From Niastella vici (lineage in GTDB: Bacteria; Bacteroidota; Bacteroidia; Chitinophagales; Chitinophagaceae): a DNA stretch of 64,000 bases. Numbering within the stretch: the stretch's first letter is position 1; the number at the start of each line of letters is the position of its first letter. Under the pieces are notes generated by a model. It ran no database searches, was not told the origin of the DNA, and was given only the letters and a program-made list of their open reading frames with translations. This document shows positions 24,960 to 32,930 of the stretch, one piece after another. A program made the position numbers and the translations under genes. The stretch is taken from the NCBI RefSeq assembly GCF_002077945.1, contig NZ_LVYD01000058.1, forward strand, positions 744,001 through 808,000, given 5' to 3'.

Positions 24960-26336
24960 ATGCAACACGAACAACAACCCATTATTGTCGGACTGGATAT
25001 CGGTACGACAAAGATTGCCGCGATTGCCGGTCGAAAGAACGAATTCGGCAAGCTGGAGATCATTGGCTTTGGCAGGGCCAACTCCAACGGTGTTAAGCAC
25101 GGACAGGTGCTTAATATCGACGAAACCATCAAGGCCATTAGCATGGCGCTTGAGAACTGCTATGCATCAAATCCCGGTTTGGAGATCAATGAAGTATATG
25201 TAGGTATTGCAGGTCATCATATAAAAAGCCTGCAAACCCGTGGTGACATTGTACGTCAGCAAACCGATGATGAGATCTCTCAACGCGAGATCGATCAGTT
25301 GATCTCGGATCAGTATAAAACGTACATTCCTGCAGGTGATCAGATCATCGATGTGATACCCCAGGAGTTTACAGTTGATAATTTTCAAAATATTCCTAAC
25401 CCAATTGGCTATGGTGGCGTGAAAATTGGTGCTAATTTCCACATCATCACCGGCGACAAAAATGCCATCCGCAATATTACCCGTGCAGTGGAGAAAAGTG
25501 GCTTAAAGACAAAGGACCTGGTATTGCAACCACTGGCATCAGCCGCTGCAGTAATGGGAACTGAAGACCTGGAAGCAGGTGTGGCCATTGTTGATATTGG
25601 TGGTGGTACTACCGACCTGGCCGTTTTCTATGAAGGAATTTTGAAACATACTGCGGTTATACCGTTTGGTGGCGAAAACATCACCAATGATATCAAGACC
25701 GGTTTGGGTGTGCTGAAAACACAGGCTGAACAAATGAAAGTGCAGTTTGGCAGCGCCCTGGCCAATGAAGCCCGCAGCAATGCCTTCATTACCATTCCCG
25801 GTTTGCGTGGTATGCCAGCCAAAGAGATCAGTGTAAAGAACCTGGCCAACATCATACAGGCCCGTATGAGCGAGATCATGGATTTTGTGACCTATCACCT
25901 GAAGCAAGTTGGTTTGGATAGCCGGATGCTCAATGGCGGTATTGTATTGACCGGTGGCGGTTCTCAATTAAAACACCTCATTCAGTTAACAGAATATGTG
26001 ACCGGACTGAATTGCCGTATCGGTTTTCCTACCGAGCACCTGGCAGCAGGTCATATTGAAGAATTGGCGCGTCCAACCTATTCAACCTGTATCGGTCTTA
26101 TTTTAAAAGGTTACAGCGATTACGAACATCATCGCAAACAATTCGAGAACCAGTTCAGGAAAATATCCATACCTGAAAATCTGCGCCAGACAGAGTTGGT
26201 TGAAGAAGAAGTGATGGATGATGAGGAAATGCAGGCAGAAAAAGTAAGGAACCGCAAAGGCATCAAGGATTTCTGGGGCAAGTTCAAAGATGGTATCATT
26301 GAACTGTTCAAGGAAGAAGAAGATCACGCATTGTAA
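24960..26336 (+). CDS. ftsA: Cell division actin homologue FtsA
   Basis: 458 residues. ATPase motifs of the actin/HSP70 fold: phosphate-1 VGLDIGTTKIAAIAG, phosphate-2 VAIVDIGGGTTDLAVF, adenosine GIVLTGGGSQLKHL. The SHS2/1C domain has VYVGIAGHHIKSL. After a linker of acidic residues (LVEEEVMDDEEMQAEK), the C-terminus IKDFWGKFKDGIIELFKEE forms an amphipathic helix that should bind the membrane. FtsA tethers FtsZ. It starts 13 bases after ftsQ. Confidence 0.96.
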   Translation: MQHEQQPIIVGLDIGTTKIAAIAGRKNEFGKLEIIGFGRANSNGVKHGQVLNIDETIKAISMALENCYASNPGLEINEVYVGIAGHHIKSLQTRGDIVRQQTDDEISQREIDQLISDQYKTYIPAGDQIIDVIPQEFTVDNFQNIPNPIGYGGVKIGANFHIITGDKNAIRNITRAVEKSGLKTKDLVLQPLASAAAVMGTEDLEAGVAIVDIGGGTTDLAVFYEGILKHTAVIPFGGENITNDIKTGLGVLKTQAEQMKVQFGSALANEARSNAFITIPGLRGMPAKEISVKNLANIIQARMSEIMDFVTYHLKQVGLDSRMLNGGIVLTGGGSQLKHLIQLTEYVTGLNCRIGFPTEHLAAGHIEELARPTYSTCIGLILKGYSDYEHHRKQFENQFRKISIPENLRQTELVEEEVMDDEEMQAEKVRNRKGIKDFWGKFKDGIIELFKEEEDHAL

Positions 26337-26605
26337 ATAAATAAGACGTTTATCTCCCTCCCGGTTTGCCGGGGGGACCCGGGGGAAGGCCCCTGGCACA
26401 AGTAAAACACAAGTAACAGATAACAGACCACGTACATTCAACCTATTGAAAAGAAAATCCGGGGAATATGAAAAATACCAGCATGATAACGGAGCCCGGG
26501 TTAACCGGTCCGTTACAGTGCAAAATTGTTAAACTAACCCGTTATTCTTAATCTGGTCTCAGCAGCGTGTGAGGGTAGGCTGGTGGGGCTGTTAAACAGT
26601 AAGCT
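26337..26605. promoter_or_regulatory. ftsA-ftsZ intergenic leader
   Basis: 269 bases. A GC-rich block (CCTCCCGG..CCGGGGGGACC..GGCCCC) at 26356-26392 resembles the repeat near 6404-6531. The hairpin TAACGGA ... TCCGTTA at 26487-26515, with CCGG-GTTAA-CCGG inside, lies about 90 bases upstream of ftsZ. A separate ftsZ promoter or leader control is likely. Confidence 0.4.
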
Positions 26606-28489
26606 ATGATTCATTTTGATTTACCGAAGGAAAAATCATCTATACTCAAAGTGATTGGGGTAGGTGGCGGCGGGAGCAATGCGGTTAACCACATGTATAG
26701 CCAAAACATTGAGGGTGTAAATTTTATTATTTGTAACACCGATGCGCAGGCTATTTCAAAAAGCCAGGTGCCTAATAAAGTGCAGTTGGGCCCCCACCTT
26801 ACACAAGGTTTGGGTGCAGGAGCTAACCCCGAGATCGGCCGTCAGGCTACAGAAGAAAGCCTGGAAGAGCTCAGGCGTATTTTGGAAGTAAATACCAAAA
26901 TGGCATTTATTACTGCGGGTATGGGTGGTGGAACCGGTACCGGTGGCGCGCCCATTATCGCCAGAATATGTAAAGAGTTAGGCATTCTTACTGTTGGTAT
27001 TGTAACTACCCCATTTTCATACGAAGGACCAAAACGCCAGGCGCAGGCTGAAAATGGTATCAAGCAGCTGAAGCAATCTGTTGATACCCTGCTGGTGATC
27101 AGTAACGACAAGTTGCGTCACCAGTTCGGTAATCTGAAAATGAAGGAAGCCTTTTCAAAAGCAGATAATGTATTATCAACTGCCGCTAAATGTATTACAG
27201 ATGTAATTAACAGCACTGGTCAAATAAACGTTGACTTTGCCGACGTATGTACCATTATGCGTAACGGTGGTGTGGCCATTCTGGGTAGTGCAGCTACCAG
27301 GGGAGAAGACCGCGCTATTCGTTGTATTGAAGAAGCGCTGAATTCGCCATTGCTGAATGATAACGACATTCGTGGCGCTAAATGGATCTTAATTAATATC
27401 AATTCTTCGGAAGGTGACCATGAGTTCACCATGGATGAAGTGGAGATCATTCAAAACTATTTATTAAGCCAGGCCGGGGATGATACCGATGTAATTTTGG
27501 GTATGGGCTACGATAACAGCCTGAACGACAAAATAGGTATAACCCTCATAGCCACCGGCTTTGAACATAAAGATCCTTTCAAGAAAGCTGCCGCTAAAAC
27601 GCCGGAGCCTAAAAAGGATGAGAAGATCATTTTGTCGTTGAACCAACAAGCTGAGAAGCCTAAAAAGGAACAACCGGTTGCAGAGAAAAAAGAGGAAAAG
27701 GCTGCTGAGCCGGTTATTAAACCTGAGCTGGCGCCCAAGCTTATTGATACTGATACAAGTTCAGCTTCCATTGCGCTGGAGCTTTTTACGAATGAGGAAA
27801 CTGGTAAAACTACTGTGGACAATGGCGTGGATAAAAATGGTGCGCCGGAAAAAATTGAATGGGTACTTTCGCAACCGTCTGATCCTGTTGAGAAATATAC
27901 TGGTTCAACAGTAAATCAGCAACAGCAACAACAGCCTCAAAAGACTCAAAATAATTCTTCGACGTCTGCAGCGTCCGGAGGATACTTGGCCAAGCCTTCC
28001 AATATTTATGCAGAACCAAAACCTATAGAATCCAAACCGGAACAACAACATTCCCCTGTGAACGAACCTGTCAGAAATGCCGGTGCGAAACCAGTCCAGG
28101 AAGAAGATCCTTCCAATGACCTGCACCTGGTATTCAAAGATGATATTCCAGCGGCGGATGCGCCTGGGGCCTATCATGCTCAACCCCCTGTTAGTAGCGG
28201 CAACATTTCTGCTGAGGACCTGGCAATGCTAGACGAAGCAGAAGAACAAAAACGCCGTGCAGCTGAACGAATACAGAAATTGCGCAACCTTTCGTTCAAT
28301 ATTAACGGAGCTGACCCTAACAACGAGTTTGAAACTGTGCCGGCATACATCCGCCGCAATTTGGAACTGTACAACACGATCTCGAGCGTAGAAAACTTCT
28401 ATAGCAAATACGAAGTAAAAGCCGACGAAAATAATAATGGCCAGATTTCCACGCTGAACACGTTTTTAGATGGAAAGAAACCAGATTAA
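26606..28489 (+). CDS. ftsZ: Cell division GTPase FtsZ with long linker and extended C-terminus
   Basis: 627 residues, against about 380 in E. coli. The GTPase and C-terminal globular domains fill residues 1-325: VGVGGGGSNAVNHM, the tubulin signature GMGGGTGTGGAP, and the T7 loop region FADVCTIMRNGG. A disordered linker of about 200 residues follows, rich in Lys/Glu/Pro/Gln. Then comes a conserved block with AERIQKLRNLSF and the FtsA-binding-type peptide TVPAYIRRNLEL, followed unusually by about 45 more residues (NTISSVENFYSKYEV... TFLDGKKPD). FtsZ is the Z-ring polymer. Last gene of the cluster. Confidence 0.96.
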   Translation: MIHFDLPKEKSSILKVIGVGGGGSNAVNHMYSQNIEGVNFIICNTDAQAISKSQVPNKVQLGPHLTQGLGAGANPEIGRQATEESLEELRRILEVNTKMAFITAGMGGGTGTGGAPIIARICKELGILTVGIVTTPFSYEGPKRQAQAENGIKQLKQSVDTLLVISNDKLRHQFGNLKMKEAFSKADNVLSTAAKCITDVINSTGQINVDFADVCTIMRNGGVAILGSAATRGEDRAIRCIEEALNSPLLNDNDIRGAKWILININSSEGDHEFTMDEVEIIQNYLLSQAGDDTDVILGMGYDNSLNDKIGITLIATGFEHKDPFKKAAAKTPEPKKDEKIILSLNQQAEKPKKEQPVAEKKEEKAAEPVIKPELAPKLIDTDTSSASIALELFTNEETGKTTVDNGVDKNGAPEKIEWVLSQPSDPVEKYTGSTVNQQQQQQPQKTQNNSSTSAASGGYLAKPSNIYAEPKPIESKPEQQHSPVNEPVRNAGAKPVQEEDPSNDLHLVFKDDIPAADAPGAYHAQPPVSSGNISAEDLAMLDEAEEQKRRAAERIQKLRNLSFNINGADPNNEFETVPAYIRRNLELYNTISSVENFYSKYEVKADENNNGQISTLNTFLDGKKPD

Positions 28490-28620
28490 TAATAGTTGTT
28501 TTGTATCCTGTCCCCACCCAACGTGCTACCTGTTCGTTTTTAGAGTAAAGGTTTACTGAGCAGGGGCGCCGGGTCTAAATCGATTGTTTTAACACAGCGA
28601 TTGTTGTTTTTAGTTGTAGT

Positions 28621-28649
28621 CCCCCCGACTAATCGGGGGGATTTTTTTT
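28621..28649 (+). terminator. Terminator after ftsZ (end of dcw cluster)
   Basis: CCCCCCGA (28621-28628), loop CTAA, TCGGGGGG (28633-28640), then ATTTTTTTT. A strong intrinsic terminator 132 bases after the ftsZ stop, abutting the promoter box of the next gene. Confidence 0.85.
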
Positions 28650-28654
28650 ACCCC

Positions 28655-28662
28655 TACCTTTG
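28655..28662 (+). promoter_or_regulatory. -7 box TACCTTTG immediately before the TIGR01777 gene
   Basis: A perfect TAnnTTTG box lying four bases before the ATG at 28667. Transcription would start at or next to the ATG, giving a leaderless mRNA. The -33 position falls in the terminator arm of the dcw cluster, so the promoter may be weak. Confidence 0.5.
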
Positions 28663-28666
28663 TTCC

Positions 28667-29593
28667 ATGGCAACCATTCTTATCACCGGCGGTACCGGCA
28701 CCATCGGTAAAGCACTAACCAACGCCCTGACCGGTAAACAACACCAGGTCATTATTCTAACCCGTAATCCCCGGCAAGGTACAGACGCTGTTACCTATGC
28801 TGCCTGGGACCCGGCCAACAACTCCATTGATATAGGAGCGGTGCAAAAAGCCGATTATATCATTAACCTCGCCGGCGCCGGCGTGGCTGATAAACGTTGG
28901 ACCAAAAAACGCAAACAGGAGTTGGTCGATAGCCGGGTGCAAAGCGGTCAGTTGCTGGTGAAAACCCTGCAGCAAAATGACAATAAAGTAAAGGCGGTGA
29001 TCAGCATGTCGGGTATTGGCTGGTATGGCGATGATAAGAAGCGAGGCCCGCAACAAACCATGTTCAGGGAAGGCGACCCTGCCGATGAAGGCTTTTTAGG
29101 GCAAACCTGTGTAAAATGGGAAAATGCCATTAAGCCGGTAACGGCCCTGAACAAACGCATCGTTATTTTCCGCAGTGGCATTGTGCTCGCTAAAGACGGT
29201 GGTGCATTGGATGAGTTCAAAAAGCCGGTAAAGGCCGGTATTGCGCCCATCTTTGGCAGCGGCCACCAGGTTACCAGCTGGATCCATATTGATGATCTTT
29301 GCCGCCTGTTCCTGCTGGCCATCGATAATGAAAGAATTCGCGGTGAATACAATACGGTAGCTCCACAACCCGTCAGCAATAAAAACTTCATGCTTACGCT
29401 GGCAAAGAAAATGAAAGGAAGCTTTTATATTCCGATATATGTACCTTCTTTTCTGTTGAAATTGATATTAGGCGAAGTGAGCATCGAAATACTGAAAAGC
29501 GCCACAGTAAGTTCTGAAAAGCTCGTCAGCACCGGCTTTCAATTCTTATTTCCCACGCTCGAGGTGGCGTTGGACGACCTCATCAAAAAATAA
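28667..29593 (+). CDS. TIGR01777 family NAD(P)-binding epimerase-like protein
   Basis: 308 residues from the ATG at 28667; an upstream in-frame ATG at 28601 would include the terminator and promoter box and is rejected. N-terminal Rossmann motif ILITGGTGTIGKALTNAL, LAGAGVADKRWTKKRKQELVDSRV, SMSGIGWYGD, RSGIVLAKDGGALDEF, GSGHQVTSWIHIDDLCRLFLLA and a C-terminal DUF1731-type end (SEKLVSTGFQFLFPTLEVAL). The family includes YfcH-like proteins of unknown substrate. Cytoplasmic. Its 3' end is two bases from the convergent metalloprotease gene. Confidence 0.92.
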   Translation: MATILITGGTGTIGKALTNALTGKQHQVIILTRNPRQGTDAVTYAAWDPANNSIDIGAVQKADYIINLAGAGVADKRWTKKRKQELVDSRVQSGQLLVKTLQQNDNKVKAVISMSGIGWYGDDKKRGPQQTMFREGDPADEGFLGQTCVKWENAIKPVTALNKRIVIFRSGIVLAKDGGALDEFKKPVKAGIAPIFGSGHQVTSWIHIDDLCRLFLLAIDNERIRGEYNTVAPQPVSNKNFMLTLAKKMKGSFYIPIYVPSFLLKLILGEVSIEILKSATVSSEKLVSTGFQFLFPTLEVALDDLIKK

Positions 29594-29594
29594 A

Positions 29595-30254
29595 CTACGT
29601 ATTGACAGGTGTCTGCTTTTCATGGTAAAGGCTGGTAAATTCACCCACTATCGCCTTGCCGTTGTTGAAAAGCAATTTGTGCAATTTAAGGTCCTCAATA
29701 TCGCTGGTAAGCACTTTGCGGTGAACCGGGTTTATGGTACCGCCGGGCTGGCCGGCTTTTGCGTTGGGTTCGTATTGAAAAGGTGGATCAACCAACGTAC
29801 CGCGGGGATACATGATGCCGGGTGTTGCATGCCCTCTGATATCGAGGTTGGCAGGATGAACGAGCCCCAGGGTATGGCCGTATTCATGGGCTGCCGTGGT
29901 AGAGGTTTGTAACAGGTTATCGAGCTTGAAGTAACCGGTATTGGAACCAATACCATCTACAAACGAAATATTGCCAATGGCAAATTCTTCAATGCGAAAG
30001 AAATTAAAGCGGGGATTATCGTTGTACCACACTTTTTCGGGATCGAGGTCAGGTTCATAAATGCCATCAATATCGAACCGTACCGTGAACTGGTTGCTGC
30101 CAATACGGATGCTGGCATTCGGTTCATTCCAGTGGTTGCTGATATCGTTGGCTATTTGCCACGACAGGTCTTTGCTGGCCGCATCTCCATAAAAGAAGAA
30201 TACAGAGTGAATGATGAGCTCATTGGTGATGGTATATAATTCAACTTCCCCCAT
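29595..30254 (-). CDS. Metzincin-type zinc metalloprotease without signal peptide
   Basis: 219 residues. The zinc motif H123-E-Y-G-H127-T-L-G-L-V-H133 is complete, and the Met-turn GIMYPRG (Met148) follows 15 residues later, so the metzincin active site is intact. The N-terminal half begins MGEVELYTITNELIIHSVFFFYGD and has no signal peptide or membrane segment, so export by the general route is not expected. No substrate-binding or sorting domain is visible. It stands alone between two unrelated genes; a heptamer-type repeat lies directly upstream at 30261-30288. Could be a matrixin (M10)-like protein. Function unknown. Confidence 0.78.
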   Translation of the reverse strand: MGEVELYTITNELIIHSVFFFYGDAASKDLSWQIANDISNHWNEPNASIRIGSNQFTVRFDIDGIYEPDLDPEKVWYNDNPRFNFFRIEEFAIGNISFVDGIGSNTGYFKLDNLLQTSTTAAHEYGHTLGLVHPANLDIRGHATPGIMYPRGTLVDPPFQYEPNAKAGQPGGTINPVHRKVLTSDIEDLKLHKLLFNNGKAIVGEFTSLYHEKQTPVNT

Positions 30255-30260
30255 TTGCTG

Positions 30261-30288
30261 GTTCCTAAGTTCTTAGTTTTTAGTTCTC
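30261..30288. repeat. Short heptamer array upstream of the metalloprotease
   Basis: GTTCCTA, AGTTCTT, AGTTTTT, AGTTCTC: GTT cores at 30261, 30269, 30276 and 30283 (spacing 8, 7, 7), directly upstream of the start at 30254. Same type as the arrays at 39951 and 42691. Confidence 0.55.
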
Positions 30289-30337
30289 TGATCTTTATTC
30301 GAGATTGTTGATATCATTTCGGGCATCACTAATTTAA

Positions 30338-30372
30338 AGAAAAAAGGCGCCCCGATGGTTCGGAACGCCGTT
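30338..30372 (-). terminator. Terminator after the FadN-type gene
   Basis: On the minus strand GGCG-TT-CCGA, loop ACCA, TCGG-GG-CGCC followed by TTTTTTC, 27 bases past the stop at 30397. Intrinsic terminator with one internal mismatch pair. Confidence 0.7.
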
Positions 30373-30396
30373 ATTTTCTCATGTGACGCCTGATTA

Positions 30397-32778
30397 TCAA
30401 TTGCGGATAGGCTTTCCGCCTTTCAAAACGCTTTGGATCCTTTCCAGGGTTTTCTTTTCACCACAAAGTGATAGGAATGCTTCCCGCTCCAGGTCCAGTA
30501 AATATTGTTCAGATACTGCGGTAGGTTCGCTCAAATCGCCCCCGCACATAACATACGCCAGCTTTTTAGCTACCACTACATCGTGATCGGTTGCATACTG
30601 GGCGCGCCACATACCATTGATACCGGCATATAAAGCGCCTAATGCTGAACGGCCTAACACCTTAATATCTTTTCGTTGTACAGGAGTAACATAACCACTG
30701 TCAAAAAGTTCAACAACGCTTTTCTTCGCTTCTGCAATACGCCGGCCCTGGTTCAGCACTACTTCATCTTTCCCCTTGCGTAAAATACCCAGTTCAAAAC
30801 CTTCCTGAGCCGAAGTGGCAACTTTTGCCGTGGCTATGGTAAGAAAACGGTTTTTAAGTGTAATGGTATCCGGTTCATCTTCATGCATTTCATCTGCGGC
30901 ACGCAACACAAATTCTTTGGTGCCACCACCACCGGGAATAAGGCCAACACCCAGTTCAACCAAACCAATATAGGTTTCTGCAGCTGCACAAACTTTATCT
31001 GAATGCAGGCTTAACTCACAGGCGCCCCCTAAAGTAAGCGCATGTGGTGCAACCACTACAGGAACTGCCGAATACCTTGCGCGCATCATGGTGTTTTGGA
31101 ACAAACGAACAGCCATATCCAACTCATCATATTCCTGTTCTATTGCAAGCATAAAGATCATGCCTACATTGGCTCCGGCGCTGAAATTGGCGCTGTCGTT
31201 TCCGATCACCACGCCTTTATATTTCTCTTCTGCTTTTGCTATTGATGTTTGAATGCCCTCGAGTACTTCACCGCCAATGCTGCCCATTTTTGTATACCAT
31301 TCCAGGCCTAATACATCATCGCCTAAATGATAGAGGCGGCAGGCGCTGTTTTTCCATACGGTCTGGTTCTCAAAATTTTTCATCACTATAAATGCATCAC
31401 CACCGGGCAATGATTTATAGGATCTTGAAGCGGCGTCATAATACAGCCGTTTACCATTCTCGACTTTATAAAAAGTCTTTACACCGGCTTCCAGCATCTC
31501 ATTAACCCAGGGAGCTACAGAATAACCGGCTTCTTTCATTTTTTGTACAGTGCCGGCAACACCTAATACATCCCAGCTTTCAAAAGCGCCGATCTCCCAG
31601 CCAAAACCAGCCATCATGGCATCGTCTACGCGGTAGATCTCATCAGAGATCTCGGGGATACGGTGTGAGATATACGAAAACAGTCCGTAATGAAAATGAC
31701 GATAAAACTCTCCGGCTTTATCGGCGCCGGCGCACAAAGCTTTTAATCTTGTGGCCAGATCATCGATCGGTTTTGCCGTTTCTACCGTGGCAAATTTTGC
31801 TTTAGACCGGGGTTTGTATTCAAAGGTTGTAAGGTCGAGTGAATAAATCTCCTTTTCTCCATTCCCGCCTTTCTTTTTTACAAAGAACCCCTGTCCGGTT
31901 TTATCGCCCAACTGGTTGCTGGCAACCATTTTTTCGAGCCAGGCCGGTATTTTAAATATATCGCGCTGCTCATCGTTGGGGCAATTATCGTATACGCCTT
32001 TGGCTACTTTAACCAGTGTGTCAATACCCACTACATCGGCGGTCCTGAAGGTGGCCGATTTGGGCCGGCCAATGATGGGCCCCGTCAATGCATCCACTTC
32101 ATCAACACTCAATTTCATTTTTTCGACCAGGGAGAATATGGCCATGATACCATATACGCCAATACGGTTGGCAATAAATGCCGGCGTGTCTTTACACAGC
32201 ACGGTGGTTTTGCCTAAATACAGGTCGCCATATTGCATTAAGAAATCAACCACTGCCGCATCGGTATGGGGCGTTGGAATAATTTCGAGCAATCGTAAAT
32301 AACGGGGCGGATTAAAAAAATGCGTTCCGCAGAAGTGTTTTTTGAAATCATCGCTTCTGCCTTCGGCCATCAGGTGAATAGGAATACCCGATGTATTGGA
32401 AGTGATCAACGTACCAGGAGTGCGGTACTTTTCTACTTCGGTAAATATCTGTTGTTTAATATCGAGCCGCTCAACAACTACCTCAATGATCCAGTCGTAA
32501 CCGGCAATTTCCTTCATATTATCAGTGAAGTTGCCGGTGGTGATCTTCTTCACCACATCTTTTGTATAAACAGGAGAAGGATTGCTTTTTAAAGCAGCCT
32601 GGAGGGCATCGTTGACCAGTTTATTGCGGGCAGTTTTGTTATCGCTTTCCACGGCTTCTTTCGGCACCATGTCTAATAACAACACCTGTACGCCAATACC
32701 TGCAAAATGGCAGGCTATACGGGACCCCATTACTCCACTACCCAGTACAGCTACTTTTTTAATGATACGTTTACTCAT
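30397..32778 (-). CDS. 3-hydroxyacyl-CoA dehydrogenase/enoyl-CoA hydratase, FadN type
   Basis: 793 residues. The dehydrogenase comes first: NAD-binding KKVAVLGSGVMGSRIACHFAGIG, FFNPPRYLRLLEIIPTPHT, KDTPAFIANRIGVY and GQGFFVKKKGG. The enoyl-CoA hydratase part is C-terminal: GNDSANFSAGANVG and APHALTLGGACELSLHSD..VGLIPGGGGTKE. This order, the reverse of FadB/FadJ, and the length match Bacillus FadN (YusL). It should carry out the hydration and NAD-dependent oxidation steps of fatty-acid beta-oxidation. The usual partners, thiolase and acyl-CoA dehydrogenase, are not in the window. A good promoter lies at 32818-32847, followed by a small hairpin (AATAGTT/AACTATT) in the leader. Confidence 0.93.
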   Translation of the reverse strand: MSKRIIKKVAVLGSGVMGSRIACHFAGIGVQVLLLDMVPKEAVESDNKTARNKLVNDALQAALKSNPSPVYTKDVVKKITTGNFTDNMKEIAGYDWIIEVVVERLDIKQQIFTEVEKYRTPGTLITSNTSGIPIHLMAEGRSDDFKKHFCGTHFFNPPRYLRLLEIIPTPHTDAAVVDFLMQYGDLYLGKTTVLCKDTPAFIANRIGVYGIMAIFSLVEKMKLSVDEVDALTGPIIGRPKSATFRTADVVGIDTLVKVAKGVYDNCPNDEQRDIFKIPAWLEKMVASNQLGDKTGQGFFVKKKGGNGEKEIYSLDLTTFEYKPRSKAKFATVETAKPIDDLATRLKALCAGADKAGEFYRHFHYGLFSYISHRIPEISDEIYRVDDAMMAGFGWEIGAFESWDVLGVAGTVQKMKEAGYSVAPWVNEMLEAGVKTFYKVENGKRLYYDAASRSYKSLPGGDAFIVMKNFENQTVWKNSACRLYHLGDDVLGLEWYTKMGSIGGEVLEGIQTSIAKAEEKYKGVVIGNDSANFSAGANVGMIFMLAIEQEYDELDMAVRLFQNTMMRARYSAVPVVVAPHALTLGGACELSLHSDKVCAAAETYIGLVELGVGLIPGGGGTKEFVLRAADEMHEDEPDTITLKNRFLTIATAKVATSAQEGFELGILRKGKDEVVLNQGRRIAEAKKSVVELFDSGYVTPVQRKDIKVLGRSALGALYAGINGMWRAQYATDHDVVVAKKLAYVMCGGDLSEPTAVSEQYLLDLEREAFLSLCGEKKTLERIQSVLKGGKPIRN

Positions 32779-32817
32779 AAAAAAATAGTTAGCTAAACAA
32801 CTATTTCCAAAGATAGG

Positions 32818-32847
32818 ATAAAATCCGACGCCACCAAGAGCTTTTTA
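32818..32847 (-). promoter_or_regulatory. Promoter of the FadN-type gene (TTG-N19-TATCTTTG)
   Basis: On the minus strand TTG at 32847-32845, 19 bases, TATCTTTG at 32825-32818: near-ideal for the Bacteroidetes housekeeping sigma factor, 40 bases before the ATG. Confidence 0.65.
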
Positions 32848-32930
32848 TATTTTAGCAGGATTATTGGAAATTGCCGGCAGTACCGGTCCTGAGCTAAGTA
32901 TCTGGCTTTAAGTTCAAATTGCTGTTAACC

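Noticed and set aside
26463-26550. 27-codon upstream ORF in the ftsZ leader
   Set aside because: Starts with a plausible ATG but overlaps the hairpin and has no distinctive composition; too weak to annotate.
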